DNA of 61,484 nucleotides from Streptomyces aurantiacus (GCF_001418335.1 NZ_LIPP01000026.1:1-61484); one strand, 5' to 3'. Counted from the first letter of the stretch, positions 23,330 through 31,491 are shown. Made by a program: numbers and translations. The notes: generated by a model from the letters alone, not told the origin.

Positions 23330-24412
23330 ATGACCCGCGCCGCTGTGCTGCCCGCCGTCGGGGCTCCGCTGGAGCTCACCGAGATCGACCTGCCGGAGCC
23401 CGGCCCCGGGCAGGTGCGGGTCCGCCTCGCCGCCGCCGGGGTCTGCCACTCCGACCTGTCCCTCACCAACGGCACCATGCGGGTGCCGGTGCCCGCCGTA
23501 CTCGGCCACGAGGGAGCGGGGACCGTCGTCTCCGTCGGACCCGGCGTCGAGCACGTCGCGCCCGGCGACCCGGTCGTACTCAACTGGGCTCCGTCCTGCG
23601 GAAGTTGTCACGCCTGCTCGCTGGGAGAGGTGTGGCTGTGCGCCAACGCGCTGGCGGGAGCCGCGAACGTCTACGCACACCGCTCCTCCGACGGGACGGA
23701 CCTCCACCCCGGGCTGAACGTCGCCGCGTTCGCCGAGGAGACGGTGGTGGCGTCCGCGTGCGTGCTGCCGGCGCCGGCCGGGATTCCCCTGGCGGACGCG
23801 GCCCTGCTCGGCTGCGCCGCACTGACCGGCTACGGAGCCGTGCACTACTCGGCCCAGGTACGGCAGGGCGAGACCGTGGCCGTCTTCGGCGTCGGCGGGG
23901 TGGGACTCGCGGCTCTCCAGGCCGCGCGGATCGCCGGTGCCTCGACGATCGTGGCGGTCGACGTGTCACCGGCGAAGGAGGCCCTGGCACGCCAGGCCGG
24001 AGCCACCGAGTACGTGGTCGCCTCGGACAACACGGCTCGCGAGATCCGGGGGCTCACCGGCAAGCAGGGAGTGGACGTGGCCGTGGAGTGCGCGGGCCGC
24101 GCCGTCACGATCCGTACCGCCTGGGAGTCCACCCGCCGGGGCGGCCGGACGACGGTCGTCGGCATCGGCGGCAAGGACCAGCAGGTCACCTTCAACGCGC
24201 TGGAGATCTTCCACTGGGGCCGCACGCTCTCCGGCTGCGTCTACGGAAACTCCGACCCCGCCCGCGACGTGCCGATCCTCGGCGAACACGTCCGGGCGGG
24301 ACGGCTGGACCTGAGCGCCCTCGTCACGGAACGGATCACCCTGGACGGCATCCCGTCGGCGTTCGACAACATGCTGGCAGGCAAGGGCGGACGGGCACTG
24401 GTGATGTTCTAG
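23330..24412 (+). CDS. Zinc-dependent medium-chain alcohol dehydrogenase
   Basis: 360 residues from ATG 23330 (a TTG at 23321 sits closer to the aggag). Catalytic zinc ligands are Cys39 (GVCHSD), His60 (GHEGAG) and Cys162 (LLGCAALTGYG). The structural zinc site is Cys90, Cys93, Cys96 and Cys104 (CGSCHACSLGEVWLC). The Rossmann motif GVGGVG is at about 187-192, followed by Asp in VAVDVSPAKE, favouring NAD. The C-terminus contains IFHWGRTLSGCVYGNSD. It resembles class III/aryl-alcohol-type dehydrogenases. Partner of the preceding aldehyde dehydrogenase; the substrate is unknown. Confidence 0.94.
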   Translation: MTRAAVLPAVGAPLELTEIDLPEPGPGQVRVRLAAAGVCHSDLSLTNGTMRVPVPAVLGHEGAGTVVSVGPGVEHVAPGDPVVLNWAPSCGSCHACSLGEVWLCANALAGAANVYAHRSSDGTDLHPGLNVAAFAEETVVASACVLPAPAGIPLADAALLGCAALTGYGAVHYSAQVRQGETVAVFGVGGVGLAALQAARIAGASTIVAVDVSPAKEALARQAGATEYVVASDNTAREIRGLTGKQGVDVAVECAGRAVTIRTAWESTRRGGRTTVVGIGGKDQQVTFNALEIFHWGRTLSGCVYGNSDPARDVPILGEHVRAGRLDLSALVTERITLDGIPSAFDNMLAGKGGRALVMF

Positions 24413-24470
24413 TCCCGGTCCCGGTCCTGGAACCGGAGCCGGAGCCGAAGCCGAAGACCAAGGCCGGCTC
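24413..24470. repeat. Hexanucleotide repeats between convergent genes
   Basis: Degenerate units cccggt, ccggag and ccgaag fill the short gap between the alcohol dehydrogenase stop and the DMT stop. Confidence 0.5.
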
Positions 24471-24476
24471 CTCCGG

Positions 24477-25520
24477 TCAGGAGTTCTCGGACTGCGGCTC
24501 CGGGCATGGTTGCAGACGTGGTGGTTCCGGAGTCGCACCGACAGCCGTGGCGGGAACAGCCGCCGTCGCTGTCCCAGCCGTGTCTGCCGTGTCTGCGGTG
24601 TCTGCCGTGCCGACCGTCACGGTGTTCGCCCCGGCCCGGGGACCGGAGCGCGACACCGCCACCCCCGCGAGACACACAAGGCCGCCGACGAGCGTGATCC
24701 AGCCCGGCACCTCGTCGAGCGCCACCCAGGACATCAGCACCACCAGCGCGGGCACCGCGTACGTCGTGGCGCCCATCCGCCCTGCCGTCGTACGAGCCAG
24801 CGCGAACGCCCAGGTGGTGAACGCCAGGGCGGTCGGGAAGACGCCCAGATACAGCATGTTGAGGGTTGCGGACAGCGGGGCGTCCCGGGCGTCGGAGACC
24901 AGTTGCCCGGCGAACGGCAGGCAGGCCACCGCGCCGATCACACACCCGTACGTCGTCACCTGGAGGGCGGAGCCGTGCCGCAGGGCCGGCTTCTGGGCGA
25001 CCACACCGCCCGCGTACGCGAACGCGGCGAGCAGACAGAGCAGTACGCCGAGCACGGAGGCGCTGCCCTCGCCCGACATGGACAGCCCGACGACCGCGGC
25101 GCCGAGGAAGGAGACGGCCATCCCGGCGAGCAGCCGTGACGGCAGGCCCTCCTTGAGCAGCCACCCCGCGAGCAGGGCCATGATCAGCGGTCCGATGTTC
25201 ACCACGAGTGCGGCGGTGCCCGCGTCGACCTTCTGTTCCCCCCAGTTGAGCACCACCATGTACAGCCCGAACCAGAGCAGTCCGGATATCACGATCCCCG
25301 GCCAGGCGGCACGCCCGGGCAGCCCCTCCCGGCGTATCAGACAGATCACTCCGAGGACCAGCGCCCCGGCGAGCAGTCGGCCCAGGGCCAGCGCGCCGGG
25401 TGCGTAGGCCTGGCCCGCGCTGCGGATGGACACGAACGCGGAGGCCCACAGCAGCACGGTGACTGTCGCCGCCCCGGCAGCGAGCAGTTCCGTGCGGCGA
25501 GGGGATGGGGAAGAGTTCAT
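24477..25520 (-). CDS. EamA/DMT-family transporter
   Basis: About 347 residues. Two EamA domains with ten membrane segments in total, for example TVTVLLWASAFVSIRSAGQA, SGLLWFGLYMVVLNWGEQKV, ALVVNIGPLIMALLAGWLL, LGVLLCLLAAFAYAGGVVAQ and LGVFPTALAFTTWAFALART. RhaT/YdcZ-like proteins of this kind export metabolites or amino acids. The C-terminal tail (about 300-347) is a soluble Thr/Ala/Asp repeat (GTADTADTADTAGTATAAV). An ATG three bases upstream (25523) is equally possible. Substrate unknown. Confidence 0.9.
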   Translation of the reverse strand: MNSSPSPRRTELLAAGAATVTVLLWASAFVSIRSAGQAYAPGALALGRLLAGALVLGVICLIRREGLPGRAAWPGIVISGLLWFGLYMVVLNWGEQKVDAGTAALVVNIGPLIMALLAGWLLKEGLPSRLLAGMAVSFLGAAVVGLSMSGEGSASVLGVLLCLLAAFAYAGGVVAQKPALRHGSALQVTTYGCVIGAVACLPFAGQLVSDARDAPLSATLNMLYLGVFPTALAFTTWAFALARTTAGRMGATTYAVPALVVLMSWVALDEVPGWITLVGGLVCLAGVAVSRSGPRAGANTVTVGTADTADTADTAGTATAAVPATAVGATPEPPRLQPCPEPQSENS

Positions 25521-25597
25521 CACGTTCCAGAGGGTAGGAGGGGTGGCGGCAAAGGGCTCGCGGTTTTCGGACCGGACGCCCTCCGTGCGGGCGCGGG

Positions 25598-26308
25598 TCA
25601 GCGCAGGGTGTCCGGCTGGATTCCCAGCAGTTCCGCGAGCGCCCGCTCACCCCGGCCGGTGACCTTCACGGCCCGTTCCGAGCCGATGCGTACGCACCAG
25701 CCCGCGTCCAGGGCGTGCCGGCACAGTGCCGCGCCCGCGACGCCCGCGAGATGGGACCGCCGTTCCGTCCAGTCCAGGCAGGCCCGGGCGAGCGGGCGCC
25801 GGCCGGTGCGTACGAGCGGGACGCCCAGGCCCTCGAACCAGCTCACGCCCTCGTCCGTGAGCGCGAACCCGGTGTCCTGCCTGAGCAGCCCGAGCCCGGT
25901 GAGCGCGTCGGTGACCGCGATGCCGAGGCGGCCGGCCAGATGGTCGTAGCAGGTACGGCCGCGAGCCATCGCGCTGCCGGCGCCCGCCGCGCGCAGGGTG
26001 CGCGGCCGTGCGGCGGCCGACGGCGTGACCTGGGCGGCGAGGTCCTCGACGAGCTGGGCGACCCGGGCGTCGGCCAGCCGTACGTACCGATGCCGGCCCT
26101 GCCGTTCCTCGGCGAGCAGCCCACCCGCGACGAGCTTGCCCAGGTGTTCGCTGGCCGTCGACGCGGCGACCCCGGCGTGCCGCGCCAGTTCCCCGGCGGT
26201 CCACGCCCGCCCGTCGAGCAGTGCCAGCAGAAACCCGGCCCGCGTCTCGTCGGCGACCAGCGAGGCGAGGGCGGCGAGCCCGGCGGCCCCGGTACGTGAG
26301 GAGGTCAT
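25598..26308 (-). CDS. ArsR-type winged-helix transcriptional regulator
   Basis: 236 residues from ATG 26308. The N-terminal winged helix (about 8-80) shows LASLVADETRAGFLLALLDG, AWTAGELARHAGVAASTASE and LGKLVAGGLLAEERQGRHRY. A C-terminal half of about 130 residues (GRTCYDHLAGRLGIAVTDAL, LARACLDWTERRSHLAGVAG, ACLDWTERR type) is typical of the longer actinobacterial ArsR proteins. No metal-binding CxC motif is visible. It is 74 bases upstream of the DMT gene on the same strand and probably controls it. A strong hairpin lies just upstream (26322-26359). Confidence 0.88.
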   Translation of the reverse strand: MTSSRTGAAGLAALASLVADETRAGFLLALLDGRAWTAGELARHAGVAASTASEHLGKLVAGGLLAEERQGRHRYVRLADARVAQLVEDLAAQVTPSAAARPRTLRAAGAGSAMARGRTCYDHLAGRLGIAVTDALTGLGLLRQDTGFALTDEGVSWFEGLGVPLVRTGRRPLARACLDWTERRSHLAGVAGAALCRHALDAGWCVRIGSERAVKVTGRGERALAELLGIQPDTLR

Positions 26309-26321
26309 GCACCCAGCATGC

Positions 26322-26359
26322 GCGACGCACACTTCGGCGGGCGCCGAACTGTGCGTCGC
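26322..26359. promoter_or_regulatory. Near-perfect 38-bp palindrome upstream of arsR-like gene
   Basis: Outer arms GCGACGCACA and TGTGCGTCGC, a C/C mismatch, inner arms TTCGGC and GCCGAA, four-base loop. It is centred about 33 bases before the ArsR-type start. It could be an ArsR operator or the terminator of the tetR gene upstream. Confidence 0.55.
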
Positions 26360-26380
26360 CCCGCACGGGGGCGCCCCGAT

Positions 26381-26400
26381 AGGGGCGCGGGGAACTGCGC
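26381..26400 (-). repeat. Single copy of the gcgcagttccccgcgcccct intergenic repeat
   Basis: Exact 20-base core in reverse orientation between the tetR stop and the ArsR palindrome. Confidence 0.85.
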
Positions 26401-26436
26401 GCCCAGCCCCCACCGGCCGGCACCCGTCGAACAGCG

Positions 26437-27081
26437 CTACTGGTGGAGAGCCGCGTACTGCTGGGCCAACCCGTCCAGCAACGCGGTGAGCCCCGTCTCG
26501 AAGGCCCGGTCGTCGATCTTCTCCTGCTGCTCGGCGAGAAGGTGGGCCTGCCCGAGGTGCGGATAGTCGGCGGGATCGTACGCCGTCTCGTCGTCCACGA
26601 AGCCCCCGGCGAACGAACCCAGCGCGGAGCCCGTCACGAAGTACCGCATCAGCGCGCCGATGGACGTGGCCTGCGCCGCTGGCCACCCGGCGTCGACCAT
26701 CGCGCCGAATACGGCGTCCGCGAGCCGCAGTCCGGCCGGGCGGCGGCCGGGGCCGCGGGCGAGGACCGGGACGATGTTGGGGTGGTCGCGCAGTGCCGCC
26801 CGGTAGGAGACGGCCCAGTCGTGCAGCGCGGTGCGCCAGTCCCGGCCGTCCTTGAACATCGACAGGTCGACCTGCGCGCTCACGGAGTCCGCGACGGCCT
26901 CCAGGATCTGGTCCTTCGTACGGAAGTGGTTGTAGAGGGAAGGACCGCTCACGCCCAGTTCCGCGGCCAGCCTGCGCGTCGAGAGCGCGGCGAGGCCCTC
27001 GGCGTCCACGAGTGTCCGTGCCGCCCCGACGATGCGGTCGGTGCTGAGGAGGGGCTTGCGCGGTCGGGCCATGGCGCACAT
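26437..27081 (-). CDS. TetR-family regulator divergent from acyl-CoA dehydrogenase
   Basis: 214 residues (ATG 27081; Met at 27072 possible). The helix-turn-helix (about 14-55) has RIVGAARTLVDAEGLAALST and RRLAAELGVSGPSLYNHFRT. The C-terminal domain has LHDWAVSYRAALRDHPNIVP and ATSIGALMRYFVTGSALGSF. The start is 17 bases from a 23-bp palindrome that also precedes the divergent acyl-CoA dehydrogenase. A variant of that palindrome precedes the aldehyde/alcohol dehydrogenase operon. Inferred: autoregulated repressor of a small lipid or alcohol catabolic regulon. Confidence 0.9.
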   Translation of the reverse strand: MCAMARPRKPLLSTDRIVGAARTLVDAEGLAALSTRRLAAELGVSGPSLYNHFRTKDQILEAVADSVSAQVDLSMFKDGRDWRTALHDWAVSYRAALRDHPNIVPVLARGPGRRPAGLRLADAVFGAMVDAGWPAAQATSIGALMRYFVTGSALGSFAGGFVDDETAYDPADYPHLGQAHLLAEQQEKIDDRAFETGLTALLDGLAQQYAALHQ

Positions 27082-27097
27082 AGTAGGGCTGCGGACG

Positions 27098-27120
27098 TTA
27101 AACTAGCAGTGCTAATTTAA
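27098..27120. promoter_or_regulatory. TetR operator between tetR and acyl-CoA dehydrogenase
   Basis: Inverted repeat TTAAACTAGCA-G-TGCTAATTTAA, 10 of 11 arm positions pairing. It is AT-rich in a G+C-rich background. Confidence 0.8.
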
Positions 27121-27145
27121 GTATGTCAGGCAGGGATGGACCGTC

Positions 27146-28297
27146 ATGAACCTGGAACTCAGCGCGGAGCAGACCGCCGTCCGGCGACTGGCGAGGGACT
27201 TCGTCGCGCGCGCGATCACCCCGAACGTGATCGCCTGGGACCGGGCGGAGGACGTCGACCGCTCGATCGTCAAGAAGCTCGGCGACGTCGGCTTCCTCGG
27301 CCTCACCGTCGACGAGGAGTTCGGCGGCTCCGGCGGCGACCACCTCGCGTACTGCCTCGTGACGGAGGAACTGGGCCGGGGCGACTCCTCGGTCCGGGGC
27401 ATCGTCTCGGTCTCGCTCGGACTCGTCGCCAAGACCATCGCGTCCTGGGGGAGCGAGGAGCAGAAACGGCAGTGGCTGCCGGGGCTCACCTCCGGCGAGT
27501 ACGTCGGCTGCTTCGGGCTCACCGAACCGGGCACCGGCTCCGACGCGGGCAACCTGTCGACCAGGGCGGTGCGCGACGGCGACGACTACCTGATCAGCGG
27601 CAGCAAGATGTTCATCACCAACGGCACCTGGGCGGACGTCGTGCTGCTCTTCGCCCGCTCGACCGACGCCCCCGGCCACAAGGGCGTCTCCGCCTTCCTC
27701 GTGCCGGCCGACACCCCCGGTCTGACCCGCCGCACCATCCACGGCAAGCTCGGACTGCGCGGCCAGGCCACTGCCGAACTGGCCCTGGCGGACGTCCGCG
27801 TGCCCGCCTCCGCGATGCTCGGCCCCGAGGGCAAGGGCTTCGCCGTCGCCATGTCCGCGCTGGCCAAGGGGCGGATGTCGGTGGCGGCGGGCTGTGTGGG
27901 GATCGCCCAGGCCGCGCTGGAGGCCGCCGTGACGTACGCGACCGAGCGCGAGCAGTTCGGCAAGAGCATCGCCCGCCACCAGCTCGTACAGGAACTGATC
28001 AGCGACATCGCGGTGGACGTGGACGCGGCACGGCTGCTCACCTGGCGCGTCGCCGATCTCGTCGACCGCGGCGAGCCGTTCGCCACCGAGTCCTCGAAGG
28101 CCAAGCTCTTCGCCTCCGAGGCCGCGGTGCGCGCCGCGAACAACGCGCTCCAGGTCTTCGGCGGCTACGGCTACATCGACGAGTACCCGGTCGGAAAGCT
28201 GCTGCGCGACGCCCGGGTGATGACGCTCTACGAGGGCACCAGCCAGATACAGAAGCTGGTCATCGGGCGTGCGCTGACCGGGGTTTCGGCCTTCTGA
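27146..28297 (+). CDS. Acyl-CoA dehydrogenase
   Basis: 383 residues. FAD-dependent alpha,beta-dehydrogenation of an acyl-CoA. Seen: the N-terminal helical domain, the FAD/substrate signatures CFGLTEPGTGSDAGNLSTRA and SGSKMFITNGTWADVVLLFA, the C-terminal helical domain with EREQFGKSIARHQLVQELIS and QVFGGYGYIDEYPVGKLLRD, and the catalytic base Glu363 in LYEGTSQIQK. It looks like a short/branched-chain or glutaryl-type enzyme. It is divergent from a TetR gene and shares its palindrome. Confidence 0.95.
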   Translation: MNLELSAEQTAVRRLARDFVARAITPNVIAWDRAEDVDRSIVKKLGDVGFLGLTVDEEFGGSGGDHLAYCLVTEELGRGDSSVRGIVSVSLGLVAKTIASWGSEEQKRQWLPGLTSGEYVGCFGLTEPGTGSDAGNLSTRAVRDGDDYLISGSKMFITNGTWADVVLLFARSTDAPGHKGVSAFLVPADTPGLTRRTIHGKLGLRGQATAELALADVRVPASAMLGPEGKGFAVAMSALAKGRMSVAAGCVGIAQAALEAAVTYATEREQFGKSIARHQLVQELISDIAVDVDAARLLTWRVADLVDRGEPFATESSKAKLFASEAAVRAANNALQVFGGYGYIDEYPVGKLLRDARVMTLYEGTSQIQKLVIGRALTGVSAF

Positions 28298-28416
28298 GCA
28301 CATGGCCGAGCGTGAGCGCGGAACTGAGGGCACGTGTTCAGCTGGGCGCCCGGCTGAGTAGGTGGCTGAGTACCTGCGCGGATGTGGCGTCGGCCGCCCC
28401 CGCCGATCCTGGTCGC

Positions 28417-28710
28417 ATGAGTGAGACACCGGTCAAGCAGCAGTCCACCGCCGCCTTCTACGGCCAGGCGGTCCTCTCGTTCGCCGTCGCCATCGTCGCC
28501 ACCGCCATCGGCATCTTCAAGCTGGAGGCCGACACCTGGGTGCGCGCGTTCCTCGGGATCGCCGTGCTGTACCTCGTCACCTCGGCGTTCACCCTCGCCA
28601 AGGTGATCCGCGACCGGCAGGAGGCCGGGCAGATCGTCAGTCGCGTCGACCAGGCCCGCCTCGACAAGCTCCTCGCCGACCACGATCCCTTTACTGAGCG
28701 GGCACTCTAA
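28417..28710 (+). CDS. YiaA/YiaB-like two-helix membrane protein
   Basis: 97 residues from ATG 28417. Two membrane helices, FYGQAVLSFAVAIVATAIGI and VRAFLGIAVLYLVTSAFTLA, with a short LEADTW loop, as in the yiaAB two-helix domain. A charged cytoplasmic tail follows (VIRDRQEAGQIVSRVDQARL). Function unknown. The last codons and stop lie inside the 31-bp palindrome before the next tetR gene. Confidence 0.88.
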   Translation: MSETPVKQQSTAAFYGQAVLSFAVAIVATAIGIFKLEADTWVRAFLGIAVLYLVTSAFTLAKVIRDRQEAGQIVSRVDQARLDKLLADHDPFTERAL

Positions 28711-28723
28711 GCGCCCGCTCAGT
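28693..28723. promoter_or_regulatory. Palindromic TetR operator (and possible terminator) overlapping the end of the yiaA-like gene
   Basis: Perfect 11-bp arms ACTGAGCGGGC and GCCCGCTCAGT around nine bases. The 16-mer CTAAGCGCCCGCTCAG (28707-28722) matches the operator at 30010-30025 at 12 of 16 positions. Confidence 0.6.
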
Positions 28724-28770
28724 ATCGGAGGTATGGTGTTCGTCCTGTCACCGGAAGGGGCGAACGAGCG

Positions 28771-29397
28771 ATGAGTACGGTGGAGGAGACGGCCGACGGC
28801 GAGACGCAGCCGTGGGCCGAGGTCACCCCGGACGCGGCCCGGCGCCTGCTCGCCGCCGCCGTGGAGGCCTTCGCCGAGCGCGGGTACCACGCGACGACGA
28901 CCCGGGACATCGCGGGCCGGGCGGGCATGAGCCCGGCCGCGCTCTACATCCACTTCAAGACGAAGGAAGAGCTGCTCCACCGGATCAGCCGCATCGGCCA
29001 CGAGAAGGCCCTCGCCATCCTGCGGACGGCGTCCGCGCGCGAGGGCAGCCCGACCGAGCGGCTCGCCGACGCGGTGAGTTCCTTCGTCCGCTGGCACGCC
29101 GGCGCACGCACCACCGCGCGGGTCGTGCAGTACGAGCTCGACTCGCTCGGCGCGGACGCCCGCGCGGAGATCATCGGCCTGCGCCGCGAGGTCGACGCCG
29201 TAGTGCGCACCATCATCGAGGACGGCGTGGCCGCGGGGGACTTCGACGTCCCGGACGTACCGGGCACCACGCTCGCCGTGCTGTCCCTGTGCATCGACGT
29301 GGCCCGCTGGTTCAACGTGAACGGCCCGCGCACGCCGGAGATGGTCGGAGACCTGTACGCGGACCTGGTGCTCCGCATGGTCGGCGCGCGCAGGTGA
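28771..29397 (+). CDS. TetR-family regulator
   Basis: 208 residues. The helix-turn-helix (about 24-65) has AARRLLAAAVEAFAERGYHA and TTTRDIAGRAGMSPAALYIH. The ligand domain (WHAGARTTARVVQYELDSLG, VLSLCIDVARWFNVNGPRTP) resembles regulators of fatty acid or sterol breakdown (KstR2-like C-terminus), but this is only a similarity by eye. It is convergent with the MaoC gene. A related operator word occurs upstream of both its own start and the maoC start, so it probably controls both. Confidence 0.9.
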   Translation: MSTVEETADGETQPWAEVTPDAARRLLAAAVEAFAERGYHATTTRDIAGRAGMSPAALYIHFKTKEELLHRISRIGHEKALAILRTASAREGSPTERLADAVSSFVRWHAGARTTARVVQYELDSLGADARAEIIGLRREVDAVVRTIIEDGVAAGDFDVPDVPGTTLAVLSLCIDVARWFNVNGPRTPEMVGDLYADLVLRMVGARR

Positions 29398-29408
29398 TCG
29401 GCCCCGAC

Positions 29409-29496
29409 CGGCGCGCCCTGCAGAAGTAGGGGCGCGCCCCTCAGACGTAGTGGCGCGTCCTGCGGAAGCAAGCAATGGCGCGCCCTGCGGAAATAG
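29409..29496. repeat. Four imperfect 21-bp repeats between tetR and maoC-like genes
   Basis: Units of the form ggcgcgccctgcggaagtag at about 29409, 29429, 29451 and 29476, filling the gap between the two convergent genes. Confidence 0.65.
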
Positions 29497-29497
29497 T

Positions 29498-29959
29498 TCA
29501 GAAGTAGTAACGGGAAACGGACTCGGCCACACAGACCGGCTTGTCGCCACCCTCACGCTCCACGGTGAAGCCGACGGACACCTGCACACCGCCCGCCACC
29601 TCGTCGACCCCGGTGATCTTCGCCGTGGCGCGCAGCCGCGATCCGACGGGGACGGGCGCGGGGAAGCGCACCTTGTTCGTCCCGTAGTTGACCCCCATCT
29701 TGACGCCCTCGACCGCGATCAGCTGGGGCCCGAACAACGGCAGCAGGGACAGCGTCAGATACCCGTGGGCGATGGTCGTCCCGAAGGGGCCGGCCGCGGC
29801 CCTCGCGGGATCCACATGGATCCACTGACGGTCACCGGTCGCCTCGGCGAACAGATCGATCCGCTTCTGGTCGACCTCCAGCCAGTCGCTGTGCCCCAGT
29901 TGTTCTCCCACCGCCGCCTTCAGCTCGTCGGCGGACGTGAAGATCCTCGGCTCTGCCAT
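29498..29959 (-). CDS. MaoC-family (R)-specific enoyl-CoA hydratase-like protein
   Basis: 153 residues from ATG 29959. A hot-dog-fold hydratase of the kind that hydrates enoyl-CoA or enoyl-ACP. The hydratase 2 motif is intact: [20 protein letters not shown] followed by [20 protein letters not shown], with the catalytic Asp and His. The second half holds the strands [20 protein letters not shown] and [20 protein letters not shown]. The length is normal for a single-domain MaoC protein. A CTAAGCA-AC-TGCTTAG palindrome 51 bases upstream indicates TetR control. Confidence 0.93.
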   Translation of the reverse strand: MAEPRIFTSADELKAAVGEQLGHSDWLEVDQKRIDLFAEATGDRQWIHVDPARAAAGPFGTTIAHGYLTLSLLPLFGPQLIAVEGVKMGVNYGTNKVRFPAPVPVGSRLRATAKITGVDEVAGGVQVSVGFTVEREGGDKPVCVAESVSRYYF

Positions 29960-30009
29960 GTCCCTGGCCTTTCCCGTCGCTGCGTCTCGGAATCTCGGAG
30001 CACCCATGT

Positions 30010-30025
30010 CTAAGCAACTGCTTAG
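30010..30025. promoter_or_regulatory. Palindromic operator upstream of the maoC-like gene
   Basis: CTAAGCA-AC-TGCTTAG, perfect 7-bp arms, between the maoC-like and soxR-like starts. Confidence 0.65.
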
Positions 30026-30077
30026 CATGGTCGTCGGGAGGTCCCCTGTCAACGGACCGGAAGGGTGACGGGCTGAG

Positions 30078-30090
30078 TAGGGTTCGAGGG
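30078..30090 (+). promoter_or_regulatory. -10 box for a probable leaderless soxR transcript
   Basis: TAGGGT (30078-30083) followed by seven bases and the GTG start; no separate ribosome site. Confidence 0.4.
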
Positions 30091-30654
30091 GTGCCCCAGA
30101 TTCCCGAGAAGATCCATGAACTCACGGTCGGCCAGTTGTCGGCCCGTAGTGGAGCCGCCGTCTCGGCCCTGCACTTCTACGAGTCCAAGGGCCTGATCAG
30201 CAGCCGCCGCACCGCGGGCAACCAGCGCCGCTACCACCGCGACGCCCTGCGGCGGGTCGCCTTCGTACGGGCCGCTCAGCGCGTCGGCATCCCGCTGGCC
30301 ACGATCCGTGACGCGCTCGCCGAGCTGCCCGAGGAACGTACGCCGACCCGGGAGGACTGGGCCCGGCTCTCGGCGGCCTGGCGTTCCGAACTCGACGAGC
30401 GCATCAAGCAGTTGGGCCGCCTGCGCGACCACCTCACGGACTGCATCGGCTGCGGCTGCCTCTCCCTGGAGACCTGTGTGCTGTCCAACCCCGACGACGC
30501 CTTCGGTGAACGGCAGAGCGGCTCCCGTCTGATGGTGGAGCGCGGTGGCCGGCGCGGACACCGGCCCCGGACGCAGGAGCAGCAGGAGCAGCAGGAGGGG
30601 CAGGAGGGGCAGGAGGGGCAGAAGCAGCAGCAGGCGCCCGGGAACTGCCGCTGA
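30091..30654 (+). CDS. soxR: SoxR-type redox-sensing MerR regulator
   Basis: 187 residues, GTG start. The N-terminal MerR helix-turn-helix (about 11-55) reads [40 protein letters not shown]. The dimerisation helix follows. The [2Fe-2S] site [12 protein letters not shown] is complete (Cys118, 121, 123, 129). In streptomycetes SoxR responds to redox-active compounds such as secreted pigments. The C-terminal tail is a Gln/Glu/Gly repeat (about 165-182) of recent-looking DNA repeats. No typical SoxR target is adjacent. Confidence 0.93.
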   Translation: MPQIPEKIHELTVGQLSARSGAAVSALHFYESKGLISSRRTAGNQRRYHRDALRRVAFVRAAQRVGIPLATIRDALAELPEERTPTREDWARLSAAWRSELDERIKQLGRLRDHLTDCIGCGCLSLETCVLSNPDDAFGERQSGSRLMVERGGRRGHRPRTQEQQEQQEGQEGQEGQKQQQAPGNCR

Positions 30655-30964
30655 GTCCGGCCTCCACGTACGCCGGACACCCGGACACCCGGTACACCCG
30701 TGACCGGATTTCGACCAGCGCCGCCGAAACCGCTTTCGGGGACAGGGTGCCTTCTCCGCAGGGGACTTAGGATGCTCAGCGACGTCCGACGCCCCGGCCG
30801 GGACGGCTTCCGCTTCCGTCGCGGCGCCGGCCATCGCTTTCGGCGACACCGGCACGAGCGCCGCCCCGTCGCCGGACCCGCACCTCCCGTTCACACAGAC
30901 CTGCCCCATGCCCCGATGGCGCTGGGGTGGCACTGCCAACCGGAGACCGGAAGGGGAAGAGGCG
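30655..30964. other. Non-coding gap of 310 bases
   Basis: Between soxR and the next plus-strand gene. It begins with short repeats of ggacacccg (about 30673-30700) and has a TAGGAT -10-like box at 30768-30773. I see no gene with good start and codon use. Confidence 0.5.
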
Positions 30965-31483
30965 ATGAGCCTGGCCATTTGCTCGCTGAAGTGGGAAGCC
31001 GCACACACGGGGGCGCAGCGGATCACGTACGACAGCGACGGGTACCACCTGGTGCGCTTCCCGTACGTCACGGGGGAAGAGCAGTACGACCGCTGGAGCA
31101 TGCACGACCCGGCGAAGGGCGGCAGCGCCGCGTCGAAGTTCCCCGACGCCCGCTCGGGTCTCGTCTGGCCCAGTCACGACGGCTGGGGTGTCCTGTCCGC
31201 GCTGGTCTTCTGGGAGGCGGACGCCGACGACCTCGAATACCGGGTGCGTTTCGTCCGCGATCCGCTGAGTCTCACCACGGGCTACAACTCGACGGCCACC
31301 ACGGACATCGCGCCCACCAGGGGCGGTCAGTACCGCTCGTACATGTGGCAGATGTTCGTCCACCCGGACACACCGGTCGGTCTGAAGGTCTCCGTGCGCG
31401 GCGCGGGGGACGTGAAGATCTCCACACCGCTGATGCTCGCCGAGCTCAAGCTCGCCATCCACACCGACGTCAAGGTTCCGTAG
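30965..31483 (+). CDS. Conserved hypothetical protein
   Basis: 172 residues from ATG 30965 after ggaaggggaagagg. No signal peptide, membrane segment or known motif. The sequence is rich in aromatic residues and predicted strands (SDGYHLVRFPYVTGEEQYDR, WGVLSALVFWEADADDLEYR, YRSYMWQMFVHPDTPVGLKV), consistent with a beta-sandwich. I do not recognise the family. A bidirectional terminator follows. Confidence 0.75.
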   Translation: MSLAICSLKWEAAHTGAQRITYDSDGYHLVRFPYVTGEEQYDRWSMHDPAKGGSAASKFPDARSGLVWPSHDGWGVLSALVFWEADADDLEYRVRFVRDPLSLTTGYNSTATTDIAPTRGGQYRSYMWQMFVHPDTPVGLKVSVRGAGDVKISTPLMLAELKLAIHTDVKVP

Positions 31484-31491
31484 GCATGCGC

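Noticed and set aside
28417..28710. Small-molecule or drug transporter
   Set aside because: Only two membrane helices with YiaA/YiaB-like features; too small for a transporter except in an oligomeric SMR type, whose Glu motif is absent.
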